Shown here: piece by piece, positions 38,489 to 50,728 of the stretch | How the letters are laid out: every line of letters begins with the position of its first letter | Numbering within the stretch: position 1 is the first letter of the stretch | DNA from: Heterostelium multicystogenum | Lineage: Eukaryota > Evosea > Eumycetozoa > Acytosteliales > Acytosteliaceae | Length of the DNA stretch: 64,000 bases | Assembly (NCBI GenBank): GCA_003667245.1 | Contig: RCNN01000107.1 | Coordinates: 35,762-99,761, forward strand | Direction: 5' to 3' | The notes under the pieces: generated by a model | What the model saw: the letters and a program-made list of their open reading frames with translations, nothing else | What the model was told of the DNA's origin: nothing | Database searches by the model: none | Translations under genes and position numbers: made by a program

Positions 38489-39505
38489 ATGAATTTTAAA
38501 ATTGAATCATTAGAAGAAGTCATTAAATATGACAAAGATGTGTTTGTATCCAACTTTTGGTTGGATCAAATTTCATTCGTCCAAGTTTATCAAGAACTTA
38601 ATGGTATTAATCAGGATATCACAGTTTTTAACTTATTAATTTTTTTAAATTTCATCAAAATGTATCCAACAGTTAGACAGGCAACAACAATGTTTGGAGT
38701 GTCTCCAAAAACTTATCGTAAGCATATTACGACAGTTTTCAATTCGTTATACAACCACCTAGAACATTTTCAATTTGTAAGTCAACTATTTGTATATTTA
38801 TACAAAATCAAGAACTAACTAGTTTATCAAACACCTTCTACAGGATCCAACACAGAGATTTGACAACAATCCCTTCGTGATAAATGGTGTTCAGATATAC
38901 ATGGCTATTGACACTTGCTTGTTCCCCATTGAAAAACCTTCACACCACGAAGTCGAACGCCACTTCTATAGTTATAAGCACAAAATGCATGGGATCAAAT
39001 TTGAAGCGTGCGTATCTATAACATCTGGTCGAGTTTGTTGGTTATCTCCTCGTATGTTTATATTCCATTATTTATACAACTATTTATCTTTATATACAAT
39101 CTATCTAACATTAGTTTTCAAGTTTTCTTTCCTGGCAGTGCTAACGACACCTCTATAGCAAGAGAGAGTGGTGTCCTTGATATTCAACTCCAAGACAATG
39201 AACGAGTCTTGGGTGATGGTGCCTATATTGCCCAAGACCTTAATTACTTTTTTTTGGCACCTGTCAGGAATAATGGTCAGCTTACACCGGAGGATATTAT
39301 TCTCAACAGTTTGAAGAGTTCTCAAAGGACAATTATTGAGAATTTATTCTCTAGGGTGAAATCAAATCTTGGAATTTTCAAGAAATGGAGAGGAGAAGAT
39401 ATAATGGAATATGCATTATACATTAAAATTGCATTTTTTTTGTTAGATACCTATATCTTAACAAAGAGACCTTTGCGAAACTTTGCAAATCAAAATAATA
39501 ATTAA
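38489..39505 (+). CDS. IS5/PIF-type DDE transposase (DDE_Tnp_4-like)
   Basis: Exons 38489-38776, 38844-39051 and 39123-39505; 292 residues, no frame error. The start is the ATG at 38489. An N-terminal helix-turn-helix (LNFIKMYPTVRQATTMFGVS) precedes the catalytic domain. The probable DDE triad is D in MAIDTCLFPI, D in FFPGSANDTSIARE and E in TIIENLFSRVKSNLGIFK. HFYSYKHKMHGIKFEACV and VLGDGAYIAQDL are also typical. Intron 2 ends at TCAAG (39122), which keeps the PGS-ND motif in frame. It would bind the terminal repeats and catalyse cut-and-paste transposition. Confidence 0.88.
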
Positions 39506-39583
39506 ATCATCTATTATTTCTTTTTCAATACAAAATTAATTTTGTTTTTTTTAAATATTTTTATATCACACCTTTTTTTTGAA

Positions 39584-39604
39584 GTGTGTTAATTCCCACA
39601 GTCC
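39584..39604 (-). repeat. Right terminal inverted repeat
   Basis: The reverse complement starts GGACTGTGGGAATTA; one mismatch against the left end at position 16. It is followed by TA. Confidence 0.9.
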
Positions 39605-39606
39605 TA

Positions 39607-39955
39607 ATAGCTCAATTAGCACCCTTCATTAATTTATAAATTACTATTATTATTATTATTCCAACTAAACAACATTTACAAATTGATCTTTTATAATTAC
39701 TTCACACTATAGTCATTTATAGATAATTACATATATAGATAGATAGACGGGCAAACTTAAAAAAGCAACATCAACAACACACAAAACTCACACCACTATT
39801 ACCAATCACCCACAAACTATCTAAGTATTTTTATTTTTTCAGATAGATACATAAGTAGATATAGATATAGCTATAGATATAGAATAGAATAGAAAAAGAT
39901 ATATCATTTACATTATATTAGCAATAATAATAATAATAAGTAAAGTCAAGAAAAA
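39607..39955. other. apm3 upstream region
   Basis: About 350 bases separate the transposon end from the apm3 start. TAGA/ATAG repeats lie near 39735-39750 and 39845-39895 and an AAT run near 39923-39940. The insertion has therefore brought the transposon end next to the apm3 promoter. Confidence 0.55.
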
Positions 39956-41606
39956 ATGTTGAGTAGTTTATTTATTCTAGCTGATACTGGGTATGTAGAT
40001 ATCGATTCTTAGTATAAGAATGCAACATCTATTTCAAAAGCAATTGCAATAGCAATAGCAATAGCAATGGTATTAATATTATATTGTTTGATTAGTGATA
40101 TCATTATTGAGAAACATTGGAGAGGTATCATTAATAGATCGATTTGCGAATACTTTTGGGATCAGAAGATTGCTGCTGAGTCTGAGGGATCAAGTGTTGC
40201 CCCAGTCTTGACAACCCCTAAATACTATTTGGTCAATATAAAGAGAACATCAATCTATTTGTTGGGTGTTTTGCAGAATGAGTGCCCACCACTGTTGGTG
40301 GTCGATTTCCTACAGAGAATCTATGACGTGTTTATCGATTACTTTGGTCAAAACATCAATGAAACAGTCATCAGAGATAACTTTGTTCACGTATATCAAA
40401 TCATTGAGGAGATGGCTGACAATGGTTTCCCATTTACTACAGAACCAAATTTCCTCAAGGAAATGATCAAGCCACCCAATGTCGTTTCAAATATCTTGCA
40501 AGGTGTCACCGGTACCTCCAACATCTCTGATATTCTACCAAGTAACTATCAGATAAATGCATTACCTGATTGGTTAGCAACAGTAAATCAAACTAACAAA
40601 CCCTATCTCTACGAACAGATGGATCACTTGGTGCAATTCAATGGCGTAAAAACAGGTATCAAATACACATCAAATGAAATATTCTTTGATATTATTGAGG
40701 AGATCGATTGTATTATTGATAAGTAAGTTTAAAGCATTTATACCAAGCAGTACATCAGGATTCATTGATTATTGACGTAATGTCATTTTTTGTTTAGCAA
40801 TGGATTTGTTGTATCATGCGAAGTCAATGGAGAAATTCAAGCCAACTGTAAACTTAGTGGAATGCCAGATTTAACACTTACATTTAATAATCCCAGAATG
40901 TTGGATGACGTCAGTTTTCATCCATGTGTCAGATACTCACGTTGGGAGAATGATCGTGTACTAAGCTTTATTCCACCAGATGGAACTTTTAAATTAATGA
41001 ATTATAGGTAGGCACTGGTCAGAATAGCGCCTCCCTATTTACTTTCTAACATCCATTCAATTTCCCAAACTGTACAGAATTAAAGGTATAAATCAATTAC
41101 CAATATATGTAAAACCACAGATTAGTTTCGGTGAAGGAGGAGGTCGTGTAAATGTATTGGTTGGTACCAGAATACCAACAATAAACAAGTTGAAAATGTA
41201 TTTGTGACCATCCCATTCCCAAAGTCAACAACAGCCGTCAATCTCACTGCCAACGTTGGTGGTCACAGCACTGAAGATAAAGTTTGTAAATGGAACATTG
41301 GAAAGATTCCCAAAGAGAAAACCCCAATGCTCTCTGGTAACGTCATACTTGCTGCTGGACAACCATTGCCAGAAGCAAATCCATCGATTATGGTTCAATT
41401 TAAGATTGCTATGTTTACAATTTCTGGTTTAGGTGTAAGTGTTTAATCAACTCATCCGCCGCAGATTGCCCCATAAACAGGATACTAATCAATCAATCGT
41501 TTATTTACTTGTTCAGGTTGACTCACTTGCATGTAATGAAAAATACAAACCATTTAAGGGTGTAAGAAGTGTAACTCGTGCTGGAAAGTTCCAAGTTCGT
41601 GCTTAA
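39956..41606 (+). CDS. apm3: AP-3 adaptor complex mu (medium) subunit
   Basis: Five exons: 39956-39990, 40096-40722, 40798-41007, 41078-41434 and 41517-41606; about 438 residues. The N-terminal longin-type part reads LFILADTG-DIIIEKHWRGI, with VDFLQRIYDVFIDYFG, EEMADNGFPFTTEPN and LKEMIKPPNVV. The mu homology domain has GIKYTSNEIFFDIIEEIDCI, LSGMPDLTLTFNNPRMLDDV, SFHPCVRYSRWE, VLSFIPPDGTFKLMNYR and, at the end, KYKPFKGVRSVTRAGKFQVR. These features are those of AP-3 mu. The complex sorts membrane proteins to lysosomes and the contractile vacuole/postlysosome pathway. One frame slip lies near 41170-41185. Intron 1 contains a CAATAG repeat (about 40041-40068). Confidence 0.93.
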
Positions 41607-44600
41607 AATTTATAGATCACTGAAAAGAAAGATCCATCAAAAAAACAACAATAACAATTCTCATACCTCTAATATTTATTATAACCTACTTTAATTTTTG
41701 AAGACAGTACAAGCCAAATAACCAATGATAGCTATCAGATAACCAACATTGTCACACCCCCAACCACCTCATCAATTACAATTTAATATAATAATAAATC
41801 AAAATAACCTAAACTAAAACTTCTGCTCCTAAAAGACAGTGTAACTTAACCAAATCAATACATATGATGACGTGAAACTGCAAATCAAAAAAAATCAACA
41901 CAGTGAGGATCAAACGAATCCAAAGTTTTGCTTGTAAATATATATATTTATATATCAAAAATCTAAATTGATGTTTGCAAAGAATTCAGGGAAGAACATT
42001 CACGTGAGATTTCTGCAAAATCGATGTGATAACTTCATTGCAATGTGATTTTCATTAACATCTATCTGGTCTGTTAAAAGATCAATAACCTAAAAAGTAT
42101 TCAGAACCAGTCATAGAAAACGAGGTGAGCTGGTGAATCACCAAACCATTAAAATCTTGGTTTTTTAACAAAATTACCACAACAAAAAACAAAACACAAA
42201 CAAGTTAGTGGGGGATGCTTTGTCATCAATTAAAAAAAAAAACAAAAAAAAAATAAATAAAAAAAATAACCAAAATTATACAACTAAAACTGGTTTTGTG
42301 AATAAAGTTAAAGGACTACTATATCTATTTATGTTATTTGTTGGTTGTTATTGTAAAAGAAAAAAAGGAAGGAAGGAGTTAAGTTAGTTAATTAAAATTT
42401 AGTTTTTAGTTAGTAAAATCCAAACCAAATTAATATTAATAATAATAATAAATAATAATACAAGAAGAGAATAATATAGAATAGTTTCTAATAGATTAAT
42501 ATAATAATAGTTATTTCCCCAAATCCACCCAACCTTGAATATCAATATTTATATTTCATCCCTCAATACATACATACTTATATCCATCAATAAATCAGCC
42601 AATCAACCAATCAATTAGAATTCGAGGTCATATTATTTTTTAAATTAATAAATCAGTTTTATAGTAGGCAATTAAGTTTAGGTGGACCACGTATTGTGTG
42701 TGGATTTGATTTCAATCAGTTTTGAAATTGGGTCTACGACTGCTTGCCAAATCTAATTACTTTTTCCTCTTGAACCTCTACTTTTCATTTTCGGAGTAGC
42801 AAGGTGGTTTCAAGAAAAATCAAATCGACAATTCAATATTGAAGGCTCAGATTTTCATTAAAAATCAAAATCACCAATACGAAGCTTAGGACAACAAATC
42901 AACTTGCACCTTTTTTATAGAAAATCCTATCCAAGTTCAGAAATATCATTCCCTCAAAAACAAAAACAAAAAAACGTCAACACAAAAAAAAATAACCAAA
43001 TATCTACACAATTTTTTTCTTAGAGGAATTATATTGGATTAAGGTTCAAATTACCATTATATCAGTCTCAACTAAATTCTTAAGAAATTATAATTGTCAA
43101 TCATTAATATTAGTAGTAATAACTTTACTTTAAACTGTGTCAAGTAAAGCTAACTATTAGCATATTAAAAGGTATGTATTTAAAAAAACAAATACAGATC
43201 CCTATATTTTATAATAGAATAAATCGATCGATCGATAGATAGATAGATAGATGAACATCACATATAAGAATAAAATAATCAATCGTTTATAATAAACTAC
43301 AACAAATCAATCAATCAATCAATCATTATATTATTAGTTGATAAATATAAGAGGAGAATATAGTTCAATTTATTAGTTTAGTTGATTAGTTTAGTTAGTT
43401 AGGTAGATTATCTTAAAGTTGTAACCTTGCTATTATTTGTTATTGTTAAAGTATAGATAGAGAGAGATAAGATAGTTGGTGTTGATATTTTTACTATTAT
43501 CAGTACGATAACAACAAATAAAACCATTTAACTTTGATATTCACTTCAACAGACTTTGCAACCCTAGCCATCATAGTTGTGCAGTTAGCTCACCCTATTG
43601 CTTCAAAACAACAACCACAAACATTTACTTACCACCACAATAAATAATAATATATAAATACTCACACTTCACTTACTTTAATTTCAACATAATTCTACCA
43701 CTCATATCGACAACAAACAAACACAGTCAAAAATATTTGAAAGCGCTATTTATTTAATTTATCGAGCAATGTTCAATCCCATCTACCAACTTCTTACCAT
43801 TTTAAACTAATGTGTTTTGAAAGATAGAGATAATGGGTTTCAATCTATAAGTGTTTAATGTGTGTGTGTTATTTTAATATGGCTATTCTCCTGATGGTGG
43901 TTGGGGTTGGTAGTCTGTGGTGTGTTTTGCTTTGTTTGGTATAGGGTATTAATACCCATTAAAAATTACGATTTTAGTTCATATTATTATCATCCTCTTC
44001 ATCATCTTGACTTTTATTCAGCACACTTATTGACATTCCAGTTGGTGGTTGGAGTTGGTTAGGTAGTGGGTGATAAAATGAATCCAAAATTAATTATAAT
44101 CAACAACATTAACAACCCAAATCTACACTACTCTTCAATTATAATGGCAAAACTACACTGCGCCGACCTCATATGATCATGATCAAATTAACAAATATAG
44201 TTTGATTACAAAAATACAATATTCAATATTTGGAATCAATCCAAAACAACTCACAAAGTACTACATTTCCAATCACAAAACTAACTATAATTTTGGATAT
44301 CATAATAATTACAATAATAACATTTAAATTAAACAAACACCAATATCATCAAAAAATCAATTGATAATACTCGATGCCACTGTGTCAAGTATTGCTCACC
44401 ACCAACTGTAGTAACAATAGCTACACCCAGTCAACTGTATAATTTTCATGTTGAGAACATCACTGCACTTCGCACCATTTCATTTCCACTCTAGCAACAA
44501 CAACAACAACACTAGCTGCAAGCAATATCATTGGTTTTAGAAAGATTATTTCCTAATACTGCACATTGTTGATTCATCACCATACTTCCTGCAACTAACT

Positions 44601-45668
44601 CTAGGTTGAAACTATAGTTATATCTATATTAATAAACCAAAATGTGAATATTCTCATTCCTCTGCAAATCAAATCAAATAAGCCTCACATTTAATTTTCA
44701 TATTCAATTGCATCTTTAGAATACATACATTCAAAACCACACCCCACTCTCTACTTTTATACATCCACAAAACCACCAATAGCCACCCAACTGAGATTGT
44801 TTCTCAAGGGTGTTGTTTTTGTTTGTTTTTTTTTGTTTTGCTTTCAATAATAATAAAGCACAAAGCACTTTCAGCTGAAAGTGTTGCTTACCCTTATTAT
44901 ATTATTAATAGTAGTAGTGGTTGGCAGCAGTCAATGAATGAATGAATCAAATCACCCCCAAACCTACTATATTTATTCAGATTCTATATTAAACAAAGTT
45001 GTTAACAAACAACAACAACTACAATTATAAAAACAAAATCGAATAGGTTCTGCTCCTCTTCTGCTTTTGTCACACTACAATCATTTCATTGTAGAGTGAT
45101 TTTGAGTTGGTGAGTGAAAATGGAAGAGTATACTTGTTGTTATTGTTGTTGTTTAACCCAACCAAATCAAATCATATGTGATATGTGTAGCTCCCGAGCT
45201 CTAAGCTATTTTAATTAATTATAAAATTATAGTGATTTTCAGTAATACTCTGGATGGCTTGTTTGATTGATTTTAAATTAATACTCTCTATCTTATTTTA
45301 TTTTTAAAATTAAAACAAATAATAACATATAATAATAATTATAGTACAATTGTTATTACGACTTGCCATCAAACCAATCTAATTAGAACTAATATTATAT
45401 AATAACAAGTAACTATTTAAAAACAATATTGTTTTCTTTGTTTTGTTTTTGTTTTGTTGGTACCAATCCGACAATTTCCAGGTTCCAATAATTATATATT
45501 TTTTGGAATACATCATTTACAAAATTAAATAAAATCTATCATCGATCTATTCTTTTCAAATAATCAAAGGAAAGATTTAGGAATATTATAATATTAACAT
45601 TTATTTTCATTTAAATTACTTTTAGTCTTTATTATAATATTTTCGGGACACAGAGAAATATATAAGCA
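41607..45668. other. 4.1 kb gene-poor region upstream of the bZIP gene
   Basis: AT-rich with long A-rich stretches (about 42228-42270), an ATCG/GATA repeat at 43222-43252, AAC runs near 44495-44512 and CAAA repeats. No ORF of 60 codons and no tRNA is seen. TATATAA near 45659 lies just before the bZIP ATG and could belong to its promoter. Confidence 0.5.
43222..43252 (+). repeat. ATCG/ATAG microsatellite
   Basis: Short tandem ATCG units followed by ATAG units in the spacer upstream of the bZIP gene. Confidence 0.8.
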
Positions 45669-47532
45669 ATGGACTCTATTCTCATTGATACTAATACTTC
45701 AGATATGACTCTGATAGAGCAGCAGCAGCAGTGTCACAACCCCAACAACAACACTAATAGCATGAACGGTTTGTTCGACGAGGACTCACTTGTCAACTAT
45801 TTCCTCTCCGAGGATATGACAATGATTGGTAGTGGTGAATCACCCATCCACACTGGTGAGCACCTCTTGTCCTCCCCCCATTCACACCCAAGCTCACCAC
45901 TTGTCGTTCCAAATTCTTCACCATTCGAATCGCATCACTCGATGACTTCGCCAGAGCACACTTCCAATTGTTATATAGTCGACACCAACCAGTTTGATGC
46001 CTACTCATTTGCCACCGGTTCTGAATCCCTCGACACCGGCAGCAGCCTACCAGAATTCCCAGTGCAAATTGATGACTTTAAGATTATCACAACAGACAAC
46101 TTAATGATCAAGGAGGAAATCAATCAAAGCCCAGTCTACGCCTTTGACGCCAGCAACCAATTCATTACATGCAGCCCAATTGAAGATCTCTCTTCACCTG
46201 TCACTGAGGATTCAAACAATTCATCCTCCGGCGAAAGAGAAACATCATCGCCAATCCAATCCAACAAACAAAAAAAGAGAGCAATGGAACAAAAACCGTG
46301 TTCAAAATCGTAAGTAATCTTTTTGTGCTCATGAAAATGAGTTAATACTAACGATTTGTTCCAGTTGTCCATCCTTTGACTAGAGAAGAATTATTAAAGC
46401 TAGCTGGTAAAGAGCCAGTTAGAATTGAAGATACACCAACCACCTGCTTGGCTGATGAGAGACAAGTCAAGAAGCAACGTCGTCTCATTAAGAATCGTGA
46501 GAGTGCTCAACTCTCAAGAATGAGAAAGAAGATTTATATTGAAGATTTGGAGAAAAAGATTGGTGATCTTACAAACGAAAACGAATCATTGAGAGACGAA
46601 GTACTCTATCTCCAAGGTATCATCAAGCAATTTGCCTCCACAAACCCAGAACTCTCGAACCAACTTCAACATCATGAGTCAATGAGAACCAAGAACGCTA
46701 AAGCAGCAGGTGTTTGCTTATTGATAATCATTTTTTCAATTGGAATCTTTTTGAATCCACAACAACCAAATCAACCAACCTTCACTAACTCCCTCGTCAC
46801 CTCCAACCAAAGAAAAGCACTCTCCAACAGCAACGCAAACTCTGACAACATTTTCCTCTCAGTGAACGAAGATGAAGTAGTTCCCAGTGATGAAACTATA
46901 TTTATAACACCACCACAGTCTCCTTCATCGCCCTCAGAGTCAAGTCTGGTGATTGCAATAACAACAACAAGAAGCGATCAATTGAATCACCAAGCGATAT
47001 TCACACCGACAATCCACCACAAAATAAGAAGCGAATCAGAATCATCCCACTGGAGGAAGACCAACAAGAACTGGATCGACCATCGACTCCAAGAATCGTA
47101 GAGGACCCTCCCACCAGGTTGGTAGTGGAATCACCGCTCAGAGTGGTTCCATCCTCACCCAGAATCCTCTCCTCCGATATTGAGAGCAATTTCAATATGG
47201 TTGCCTCGTCCGGACACCTCTCACAAGATGGACCAACTCACTCCTCTTACATTGTGTGTTCCGACCAACCAAGAATTATCTCAAACAACCTCACCCAAAC
47301 CACTGAGTCGATTTTGAACTCCAACCCATCCTCTCCATTGACCATTGGACTACTACTTCCATCGGAATCGATCGGTAACATCTCTGGTCTCTCCAACCTC
47401 CCACAAGAGAATTCCATTTTGGAGATTAGCTGTCAAGTTTCTAACATCAGAGTCTGGAATCCACAGCACATCACCACCCAACAACATTCACACTCCACTG
47501 TCCAAAATAACCTAATTATCCCCTCATCATAA
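45669..47532 (+). CDS. Membrane-tethered bZIP transcription factor (ATF6/CREB3-like layout)
   Basis: Exon 1 45669-46309, intron 46310-46364, exon 2 46365-47532; about 600 residues. The N-terminal half is acidic and Ser/Pro/Gln-rich, as for an activation domain. The conserved lead HPLTREELLKLAGKEPV precedes the basic region (RRLIKNRESAQLSRMRKK) and a leucine zipper (IEDLEKKIGDLTNENESL). About 45 residues later is a hydrophobic helix, AGVCLLIIIFSIGIFL, followed by a Ser/Pro-rich C-terminal part of more than 200 residues. This order is that of ER-anchored factors released by intramembrane cleavage. Two frame slips are needed: the A7 run 46270-46276 (one too many) and one near 46930. Target genes are unknown. 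Confidence 0.85.
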
Positions 47533-48725
47533 ACACCTTACGTCACACCCAACAAACCTTATTTAAGATACCTACAAACCTCAAAATCCTTAACCTTTTC
47601 TTTTAGTAATTTCATTAACTAAATAAACTTGTAATATTAACCCTAAATTAAAAGATAGGTTTTCTTTGTTTTGTTTTTTCATCGGCATCCAGATTTAAAA
47701 ATAGGTTTTTTGCCCCATCACCCATTTTTCATCGATTTATGAAATTTTGGTTTGAATTTTCTTGTTGTTTGATTTTAACAGCTAAAAATTTAAAAAAACT
47801 TAACATTCATAATATTATCATAGAAAATAGAGATAAATAATTATCTCACAAACCTATCTATTGGTTTTTAATTATAATATCAATTTGAATCAAACAACAA
47901 TTGAATATATCAAACAAAACCTGACTACTACCACCACTACCCCTCATCAAAACAAAACTAAACACAATTCAACTCAAACCTAACTAGACAAACATACATA
48001 CACAAACCAACCCACCACTTAACTATATTAATAATAATAATAATAATAATAAAAACAACATTATTATCAAAATAATAATAATTCTTATATCAAAATAATT
48101 TAAAATTAATTTAATATCAATAATAATAATAATAATTAAAAAGATTTATAAATAGCAAACATAACATATATAGGTTGTACTTGATATTAATGATTAATCA
48201 TTATTAATTTAATATATTGATATTAATCATCGTTGGCAACATTAAAGTAGTAATAATAGCATATCTATCGACATTGATTGCAAATTTCAATTGCAATAAC
48301 AGCAATAACTGAACTTTCTAGCAGCACCAAGTGTGGTTAATGTTAAAAGTGAATATCAGATCTCAAGATTAGATTAATTAAGGAAGTACAAGATAGGAAC
48401 AACCAAAGACACAGTTGTATTTGTTATAATTGTTACAATCACATATTCAATGGTGGTGTCATTCTGTTGCTGTTGTTGTTGTTGTTGTTGATTTTGTTCT
48501 TGTAATTGTTGATACCTAACATAGATAAAAAGAGAATCATCATCAACATCATTCATTAACATTATCAGCTAAATTGTTGTTGTGTTATACAATAATATCA
48601 AATATACATATATAGTATATATCATTGCATTTATATATATTTATATATTAATAGTAGTTTCATAGTTATAAAGTTAGTTTGTATTATTATATATATAATA
48701 TTATTAGTATTACAAAAGTATATAA
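47533..48725. other. Intergenic DNA between the bZIP and kinase genes
   Basis: AT-rich with AAT repeats near 48028-48052 and 48119-48137. A minus-strand 62-codon open frame (48374-48562) is listed separately. The stretch just before the kinase ATG is a TATATA-rich promoter. Confidence 0.55.
48374..48562 (-). CDS. Possible small Gln-run membrane protein
   Basis: A 62-codon frame with MLMNDVDDDSLFIYVRYQQL, a run of nine Gln, and a C-terminal hydrophobic stretch (VIVTIITNTTVSLVVPILYF) that could be a tail anchor. It lies in a spacer, and the Gln run comes from a TTG/CAA microsatellite, so chance is a serious alternative. No family recognised. Confidence 0.25.
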   Translation of the reverse strand: MLMNDVDDDSLFIYVRYQQLQEQNQQQQQQQQQNDTTIEYVIVTIITNTTVSLVVPILYFLN

Positions 48726-50728
48726 ATGTCATTGCTAGAAAAGAAAAATGGAGGAAAGAGACTTTCAAGGACAATTGATTATTCAGAGATAAAGTTTGAT
48801 AATCAGGTGATGGGATCTGGTGGATTTGGAAAGGTATTCGTTGGCTATTTGAATGGTAAAAAGATTGGAATCAAGAAAATGACCATCTATGAGAACGATC
48901 CAAATCAAGACACTCTCTTGAAATTCATTGAGCGTGAAATTGCTTCACTCAAGATGATATCACACCCAAATGTAATTCAGTTTTATGGCATTGCTGAAAA
49001 GGAGCGATCATTCTTCCTGTTGACAGAGTTGGTTGCTGGTGGAGATTTACATTGGTATATCAAGAATCCTTCTATTAAAATGTCGTGGCGACTGGTTCTC
49101 ATGATTGCAAGAGATATTGCCGCATCAATGGTATATCTACACAACAACAATGTGGTACATCGCGATCTCAAGTCAACTAATCTTTTGGTTGCAGAAAACT
49201 GGGTCATCAAAGTGTGTGACTTTGGATTGGCAAGAAAAGTTGACTTGTCTGCAAAGTCTCAAATGACAATATGTGGCACCGATGATTGGATGGCACCAGA
49301 AGTATTGCTTGGTGAATCGTATGATAAGTCGTGCGATGTGTTTTCATTTGGAATTGTTTTGATTGAGCTGGTGACTCGTTTGAAACTGACACCTCGCATC
49401 AGAAACGAAAATCTTGGAATTGATCAACCATATGTAATGTCACGTGTCAAAGAAGGATGTCCAAATGAGTTGCTTGAGCTCATCTTTATGTGTTGTAAAG
49501 AGAAACCACAGATGCGTCCATCATTTGAAAATATTGAGCAAGCCTTGATATATTTGTTAGATAATCTTAAAGATATTGGCGAAGTAGACTATCCTCCACT
49601 TAGGACATTCCAGCCACCTGAGCTAACGATGGCACAGATAGCAAAAGATCAATCATTCCCAAGACCATATGTTCCTTCAATGAATGGATCCAACAAAGAG
49701 GTTCCAATTATCAAATCATCACTTAATGGATCCATCAATTCTTTTCCACGACCCTACGTTCCATCAAATAGCAGTGAACCAACAGCAATTCCATTATCAT
49801 CATCTTCTAAATTTTCTTTTCCCCGTCCATATCAAGGTAGTCCCAGCTCATCGATAGGATCACCTGCACCAATTTCAGCTCCACTTTCAACATCACCGTC
49901 TGCATTTTCATTCCCTCGTCCTTATCAACCAACCGACGAGGAGTTAGAAGAGCAATTAGAACGACAGAAACAAGAACAAGCACAGAGATACTTTGAAAAT
50001 CAAAGACTTTTGGAAGAGGAACAACTTCAGCAACAACAACAGCAATATATTTACGCAGACAGTGTAGTTTCATTCCATGAGTCAGAGTTGCTATCATTTC
50101 TACGACCTTATCAATCAGGAGAAACCAAATCAACAAACACAAGTCCTTTACTCATACAGACCGATTATAGTTTTCCAAGACCTTGGAACCCAGAGTATGA
50201 CAAGGATCAAATATCTAATACTAGCAACGTACCTGTTGTCAAAAACACAATCGATAAAAATATATTTTGAAAATTAACATTACTATACAGAATAACAATG
50301 AAAAGATAGAAGACAATGTATCAATCAACAATAGAACACAACAAATTCAATCACCTCACCTCAGTAAAGTTTCACATTCACCCAAAAGCACGCCACAAAT
50401 ATCCACTCCTTCTTCGACACAATCCACACCTGTAACAACCCCAACCAAAACACAGTCATCTCCTTTTGTAACTACTCCAAAGAAATCACACTCACCACCA
50501 ACCTCCAACTCCTCTTCACCAGCACCGACCTCACCTCACAAATCACATGTTTCAATTCAAGATAGAATCAAAAACCTGTTAAAAGGCGGTCATTCCAACA
50601 AAAACCTTACCTCAAAGTTGGAGTCACCATCTATGTCTAGAAAATCTGTAAATACTAAAGATATTATTCAAAAATATGAAGAAATCACCAAAAAAGTTCA
50701 AGCTGGTTCTCATAGAGCCAATTCATAA
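48726..50728 (+). CDS. TKL-family protein kinase with FPRPY repeats
   Basis: About 667 residues, no introns. The kinase domain spans roughly residues 20-285: glycine loop GSGGFGKVF (30-38), Lys50 in IGIKK, catalytic loop HRDLKSTN (145-152), DFGLA (165-169) and CGTDDWMAPE (183-192). The tyrosine-kinase-like features and DWMAPE place it in the TKL group, possibly LISK-like. The tail carries six copies of a motif SFPRPY (twice followed by VPS; variants FLRPY and FPRPW) about 25-90 residues apart, plus a Gln-rich coiled coil. The frame slips at T4 near 50267, after which it continues through a Ser/Thr/Pro-rich region to a Lys-rich helix (IIQKYEEITKKVQ). All catalytic residues are present, so the enzyme is probably active. 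The partner of the repeats is unknown. Confidence 0.88.

Larger units (their letters stand above)
36571..39604. mobile_element. DNA transposon with 21-bp terminal inverted repeats and DDE transposase
   Basis: The element is 3034 bp. The ends GGACTGTGGGAATTA-C-CACAC (left) and GGACTGTGGGAATTA-A-CACAC (right, reverse complement) match at 20 of 21 positions and are flanked by TA on both sides (36569-36570, 39605-39606). Inside are two divergent spliced genes with intact frames: an IS5/PIF-type DDE transposase (+) and a Thr/Pro-rich second protein (-). Near-identical ends and intact genes suggest recent activity. It sits between the giant gene and apm3. A PIF/Harbinger-like or ISL2EU-like group is inferred from the transposase and the 2-bp duplication; D. 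discoideum DNA transposons of the Tdd/DDT type are other candidates. Confidence 0.88.

Noticed and set aside
38777..39122. Transposase as several broken fragments
   Set aside because: The gaps are two normal introns with GTAAGT/CAG and GTATGT/AAG boundaries, and the spliced frame is intact.
41870..41990. Box C-like ATGATGA suggesting a C/D snoRNA
   Set aside because: No convincing box D (CTGA) or terminal stem within the usual 60-120 bases.
43222..43252. Tandem repeats as a CRISPR array
   Set aside because: Simple microsatellites without spacers in a eukaryotic genome.
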